A DNA stretch of 8,371 bases from positions 1 to 8,371 of the forward strand of contig JAKQIK010000059.1 of NCBI GenBank assembly GCA_029557395.1, written 5' to 3'. Both the position numbers and the translations under genes were made by a program. Each line of letters opens with the position of its first letter. The first letter of the stretch is position 1. This DNA is from a bacterium (GTDB lineage: Bacteria; Patescibacteriota; Saccharimonadia; Saccharimonadales; JACDBH01). Below are positions 6,120 to 8,371 of this stretch, piece by piece. The notes beneath the pieces were generated by a model. The model saw only the letters and a list, made by a program, of their open reading frames with translations, did not search any database and was not told the DNA's origin.

Positions 6120-7307
6120 ATGAAACAAACAAAAATAAAAAATGCCTATCCCGCACTCATACTTGCAACAACTACTCTATTTATAAATTTCTGGGCCTGG
6201 TCTTTGATTAGTCCACTAGGAGCAAGGTACTCTAGCGAACTGGCGCTTGAACCTGTCCAATTGTCCTTGCTCTTGGCTGTACCTGTTATTGTTGGATCTT
6301 TGGGTAGAATAATATTAGGGATGCTAACCGACAAGTACGGTGGAAAACTTGTTTTTTCGATAGTTTGTTTTTTGACGGCAATACCAGTGCTGGGCTTGTC
6401 AATTGTGGACACCTACAATCAATTACTGCTTGTTGCTTTTTTTCTAGGGCTTGGTGGTGCAGTTTTCTCGGTCGGAATTCCGTATATTAGTGCCTGGTTC
6501 AACCCCAAACAGCGCGGACTTATGCTCGGTATCTACAGCATGGGTAATGCAGGTACAGCTATGGCTGCTTTTTTGACCCCAAGGCTAAGCGATTCTATCG
6601 GTCGTGATCAAACTTTTATACTCATAGCTGGGATGTTGGTTGTCATGGGGGTTATTTTTATTGTTGCTGGCAAAAATAGCCCAACCTGGAAACCACAAAA
6701 AGGCTCAGCCCTACTACGTATAGCTCAAGCTTCAAAGCAATATCTTACCTGGGATTTATCCGCTGTATATGTGGTAACATTTGGAGCTTTTGTAGCCTTT
6801 GGAGTCTATCTACCGGTACTACTAAAGGTGGCCTATGATCTACCCGTAACCGATGCGGCATCCAGAGCTGCTGGGTTTGTACTATTAGCTACCGTGGCAC
6901 GTCCGATAGGAGGATGGCTAAGTGACAAAATTGGTGGCAAAAAGGTAATACGGATTGGCTTGATCTCTGTAGTGATTCTAGCTGGAATAGTTGCGGTACA
7001 ACCAAGTCTACACCTACACACTACCGTTGCATACTTATCCTTAGCCTTTATCTTAGGTTGTTGTAATGGTGCTGTTTTTGCATTAGTTGGCAAGCTTGCA
7101 AAACCCGAGTTCATGGGTAGCGTGACTGGAATCGTCGGTGCTGTCGGAGGTCTTGGTGGATTCTTACCGCCACTAATCCTTGGGGCTACTTATCAAATGA
7201 CCCGTTCATATGCTACTGCACTTATCATGCTATCTATTAGCGCTCTCATATCTTTTATCTATATCAGTCAAAGGTTTAAAGACAAAAAAACATACAATTA
7301 CGTGTAA
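6120..7307 (+). CDS. NarK-type nitrate/nitrite MFS transporter
   Basis: A 395-residue major facilitator protein with about 12 hydrophobic helices and the signatures of the nitrate/nitrite porter subfamily. It has GRIILGMLTDKYGG (62-75) with Arg63 and ARPIGGWLSDKIGG (260-273) with Arg261, corresponding to the two substrate-binding arginines of NarK (Arg89 and Arg305 in E. coli). GIYSMGNAG (137-145) and GCCNGAVFALV (313-323) followed by GIVGAVGGLGGF (337-348) correspond to the two nitrate-signature regions. Length is normal for a single-domain NarK. It lies 19 bp after the cytochrome b-Moco gene with no promoter of good quality between them, although a TATAAA overlaps that gene's stop codon at 6096-6101. 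Co-transcription is therefore likely. No Shine-Dalgarno site precedes the ATG. Its TAA stop forms the first bases of the next gene's -10 box. Nitrate/nitrite is the family expectation; other small anions remain possible. Confidence 0.85.
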   Translation: MKQTKIKNAYPALILATTTLFINFWAWSLISPLGARYSSELALEPVQLSLLLAVPVIVGSLGRIILGMLTDKYGGKLVFSIVCFLTAIPVLGLSIVDTYNQLLLVAFFLGLGGAVFSVGIPYISAWFNPKQRGLMLGIYSMGNAGTAMAAFLTPRLSDSIGRDQTFILIAGMLVVMGVIFIVAGKNSPTWKPQKGSALLRIAQASKQYLTWDLSAVYVVTFGAFVAFGVYLPVLLKVAYDLPVTDAASRAAGFVLLATVARPIGGWLSDKIGGKKVIRIGLISVVILAGIVAVQPSLHLHTTVAYLSLAFILGCCNGAVFALVGKLAKPEFMGSVTGIVGAVGGLGGFLPPLILGATYQMTRSYATALIMLSISALISFIYISQRFKDKKTYNYV

Positions 7308-7317
7308 AATACGTAAT
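7297..7317 (+). promoter_or_regulatory. Leaderless promoter of the phosphatase gene inside a perfect inverted repeat
   Basis: TAAAAT (7305-7310) ends 7 nt before the ATG at 7318, so +1 should fall at the start codon. The box is bracketed by a perfect inverted repeat, ATTACGT (7297-7303) and ACGTAAT (7311-7317), separated by the 7-nt GTAAAAT and ending right at the ATG. A dyad centred on a -10 box is where a repressor operator would sit, but no regulator can be named. The transporter's TAA stop (7305-7307) is the first half of the -10 box. There is no good -35 box. Confidence 0.5.
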
Positions 7318-7320
7318 ATG
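7302..7320 (+). repeat. 19-nt promoter/start module, copy 2
   Basis: GTGTAAAATACGTAATATG matches the module at 4242-4260 at 18 of 19 positions and ends in the phosphatase ATG. The single difference (C at 7312) is what completes the inverted repeat here; copy 1 lacks the dyad. Confidence 0.7.
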
Positions 7321-8049
7321 AATAGAGTTACGGCAAAACATTTAGTGCTTGTTCGACATGGTGAAAGCGAGGGTGATGTACGTAGAGCTATGGTCAATCA
7401 GCCACAAAAAGAGTCTCTCAAAAAACACCCCAAAGACGAAGAACAAACTAACAAAGGACACCAACAATCATTAATAACTGGCCAGTGGATCTCAAAGTTT
7501 ATTCTTTCTGCAAATCATTTCGACACGTTTGATTGGCAATGTACATCTCCCCTACTTAGAACGGTCCAATCCGCTAAATCACTCAATATACCTGGTAACT
7601 GGCAACAAGACAAGTGTCTGGCCGAAAGAGACAGAGGGGATATCCAGGGCATGACAAAAAAACAGCATGAGCAAGAATATCCCAATAGTTATAGCCAGAT
7701 GCTACAACACCCCTTTCACTGGACTCCACCAAATGGTGAATCACTCCTCCGAGTATCCGATCGTTTCAATAAACTCGTAAACAAATTTATGCAAAGCAGT
7801 GCTAACTCGGCCATATTTATGACTCACCGTGATTTACTATGGGCTGCTCATGTTCCGTTAGACAAGATACCAGTAAATCATATAGAAGAAATTGATACCG
7901 ATAACCTACACAATGCCCACGTTATGCACTACACCAACGTAAATCCCTATACAGACAAAGTCGAGTCTGAAAGCCTTGAGTGGAAGCAATCCTACACTCC
8001 ATGGCTAGATGATACGCAACAAGAACCTATAGAGTGGGTTAAAATTTAG
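7318..8049 (+). CDS. Histidine phosphatase (phosphoglycerate mutase-like) family protein
   Basis: A 243-residue protein of the histidine phosphatase superfamily, whose members form a phosphohistidine intermediate to hydrolyse or transfer phosphate. The catalytic set is complete: LVLVRHGESEG (9-19) with Arg13 and the nucleophile His14, Arg81 in SPLLRTVQSA (77-86), Glu103 in LAERDRGDIQG (101-111) as general acid, and the second His170 in FMTHRD (167-172). No signal peptide or membrane helix is seen, so it is cytoplasmic. It is longer than small phosphatases of the CobC/SixA type, with an extra C-terminal stretch after residue 185. The ATG at 7318 is chosen over the in-frame ATG at 7210 because the RHG motif normally lies near the N-terminus and a promoter module ends there. 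The substrate is unknown. It converges with the surface-protein gene, leaving 2 bp between stop codons. Confidence 0.85.
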   Translation: MNRVTAKHLVLVRHGESEGDVRRAMVNQPQKESLKKHPKDEEQTNKGHQQSLITGQWISKFILSANHFDTFDWQCTSPLLRTVQSAKSLNIPGNWQQDKCLAERDRGDIQGMTKKQHEQEYPNSYSQMLQHPFHWTPPNGESLLRVSDRFNKLVNKFMQSSANSAIFMTHRDLLWAAHVPLDKIPVNHIEEIDTDNLHNAHVMHYTNVNPYTDKVESESLEWKQSYTPWLDDTQQEPIEWVKI

Positions 8050-8051
8050 CC

Positions 8052-8371
8052 CTACAACCCCGTATTAGGTGCACCTATAGCCTGAGAAGCTAAACCAGCA
8101 GGGTCTACGATAATACCATTGGCTGTATTGTCTATGTCTAGTTCGGTACCATCAGTGACTTGATAGGTAGAGACTATGACTGATTGTCCACCGATTGATT
8201 GAGCTGTGAGAGAAGCATTGGTGATAGTAAAGTAGGCATTGGTATTGGGGTTATATTTTCTAAGGATTAGGTTAGTCAAACTGGTGTTAGTGTAGTGATA
8301 TTGGACTATGTTAGCACTAAAGCCGGGTGTACCACAGTTGATAGTAAAGTTCATTAGACCTGCTGGGTAGG
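8052..8371 (-). CDS. Surface protein, C-terminal fragment with choice-of-anchor-U-like domain and PNTG end
   Basis: The minus-strand frame has no stop up to the right edge of the window, and the Met at 8354 is preceded in frame by YPAGL, so this is the C-terminal part of a longer protein rather than a 100-residue gene. About 106 codons are visible. The pattern YPAGLMNFTINCGTPG, then LRKYNPNTNAYFTI, then QVTDGTELDIDNTANGIIVDP closely resembles the choice-of-anchor U domain found next to C-terminal anchoring signals in bacterial surface proteins. The protein ends GAPNTGL-stop, like a sortase-type LPxTG/PxTG motif but with no following hydrophobic helix or basic tail. Low charge and abundant Thr/Asn/Ser fit an extracellular protein. 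The N-terminal part, expected to carry the signal peptide and functional domains, is outside the window. Confidence 0.7.
   Translation of the reverse strand, partial: YPAGLMNFTINCGTPGFSANIVQYHYTNTSLTNLILRKYNPNTNAYFTITNASLTAQSIGGQSVIVSTYQVTDGTELDIDNTANGIIVDPAGLASQAIGAPNTGL

Noticed and set aside
6833..7114. Antisense open frame of 93 codons within the transporter gene
   Set aside because: The opposite strand is a well-supported NarK-type coding sequence, and this frame shows no motif or promoter.
7210..7317. N-terminal extension of the phosphatase into the transporter gene
   Set aside because: It would overlap about 98 bp of the transporter coding sequence and displace the RHG motif from the N-terminus; the promoter module ends at 7318.
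8052..8354. A complete 100-residue gene starting at the Met at 8354
   Set aside because: The frame stays open to the window edge and the residues before this Met (YPAGL) fit the domain, so the Met is internal to a longer protein.

Overview
The window looks like a low-GC, densely packed fragment from a Candidate Phyla Radiation bacterium, most likely a Candidatus Saccharibacteria (TM7) relative. This assignment is an inference. It rests on gene content (a DUF2207 membrane protein with a poly-Gly/Trp tail, a choice-of-anchor-U-like surface protein ending in a PNTG motif), the very short intergenic spaces, the AT-rich sequence and the near absence of Shine-Dalgarno sites. No rRNA, tRNA, CRISPR array or insertion sequence was seen. 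Long frames use TGG for Trp and GGN for Gly and contain no in-frame TGA, so nothing suggests a reassigned code.

Layout: (1) 2-136 (+) is the C-terminal DNA-binding end of a Crp/Fnr-type regulator cut by the window edge. (2) 181-1932 (-) encodes a secreted/membrane DUF2207 protein. It is divergent from (3) 2027-2791 (+), a PlsC-like acyltransferase with unusual motifs. (4) 2774-4171 (-) encodes an acidic 465-residue protein of unknown family whose 3' end overlaps the acyltransferase gene by 18 bp. (5) 4258-4566 (+) is a small YdeI/OmpD-associated-like protein. (6) 4634-6100 (+) is a five-helix diheme cytochrome b fused to a sulfite-oxidase-family molybdopterin domain. (7) 6120-7307 (+), 19 bp further on, is a NarK-type nitrate/nitrite MFS transporter. 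(8) 7318-8049 (+) is a histidine phosphatase. (9) 8052-8371 (-) is the C-terminal end of a surface protein.

The most interesting unit is the pair 4634-7307. It joins a membrane cytochrome b, a Moco catalytic domain carrying the ligand cysteine, and a transporter with NarK signatures. Together they could form a compact anion-reducing module (nitrate, sulfite or another oxo-anion) in a lineage normally thought of as fermentative and lacking Moco metabolism. The substrate cannot be decided from sequence alone, and no Moco biosynthesis gene lies in the window.

The second theme is expression. Four or five genes have a -10 hexamer only 6-8 nt before the ATG, which predicts leaderless mRNAs. Two of these (YdeI-like and phosphatase genes) share a nearly identical 19-nt promoter/start module. 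At the phosphatase gene this -10 also overlaps the transporter stop codon and is bracketed by a perfect 7-bp inverted repeat.
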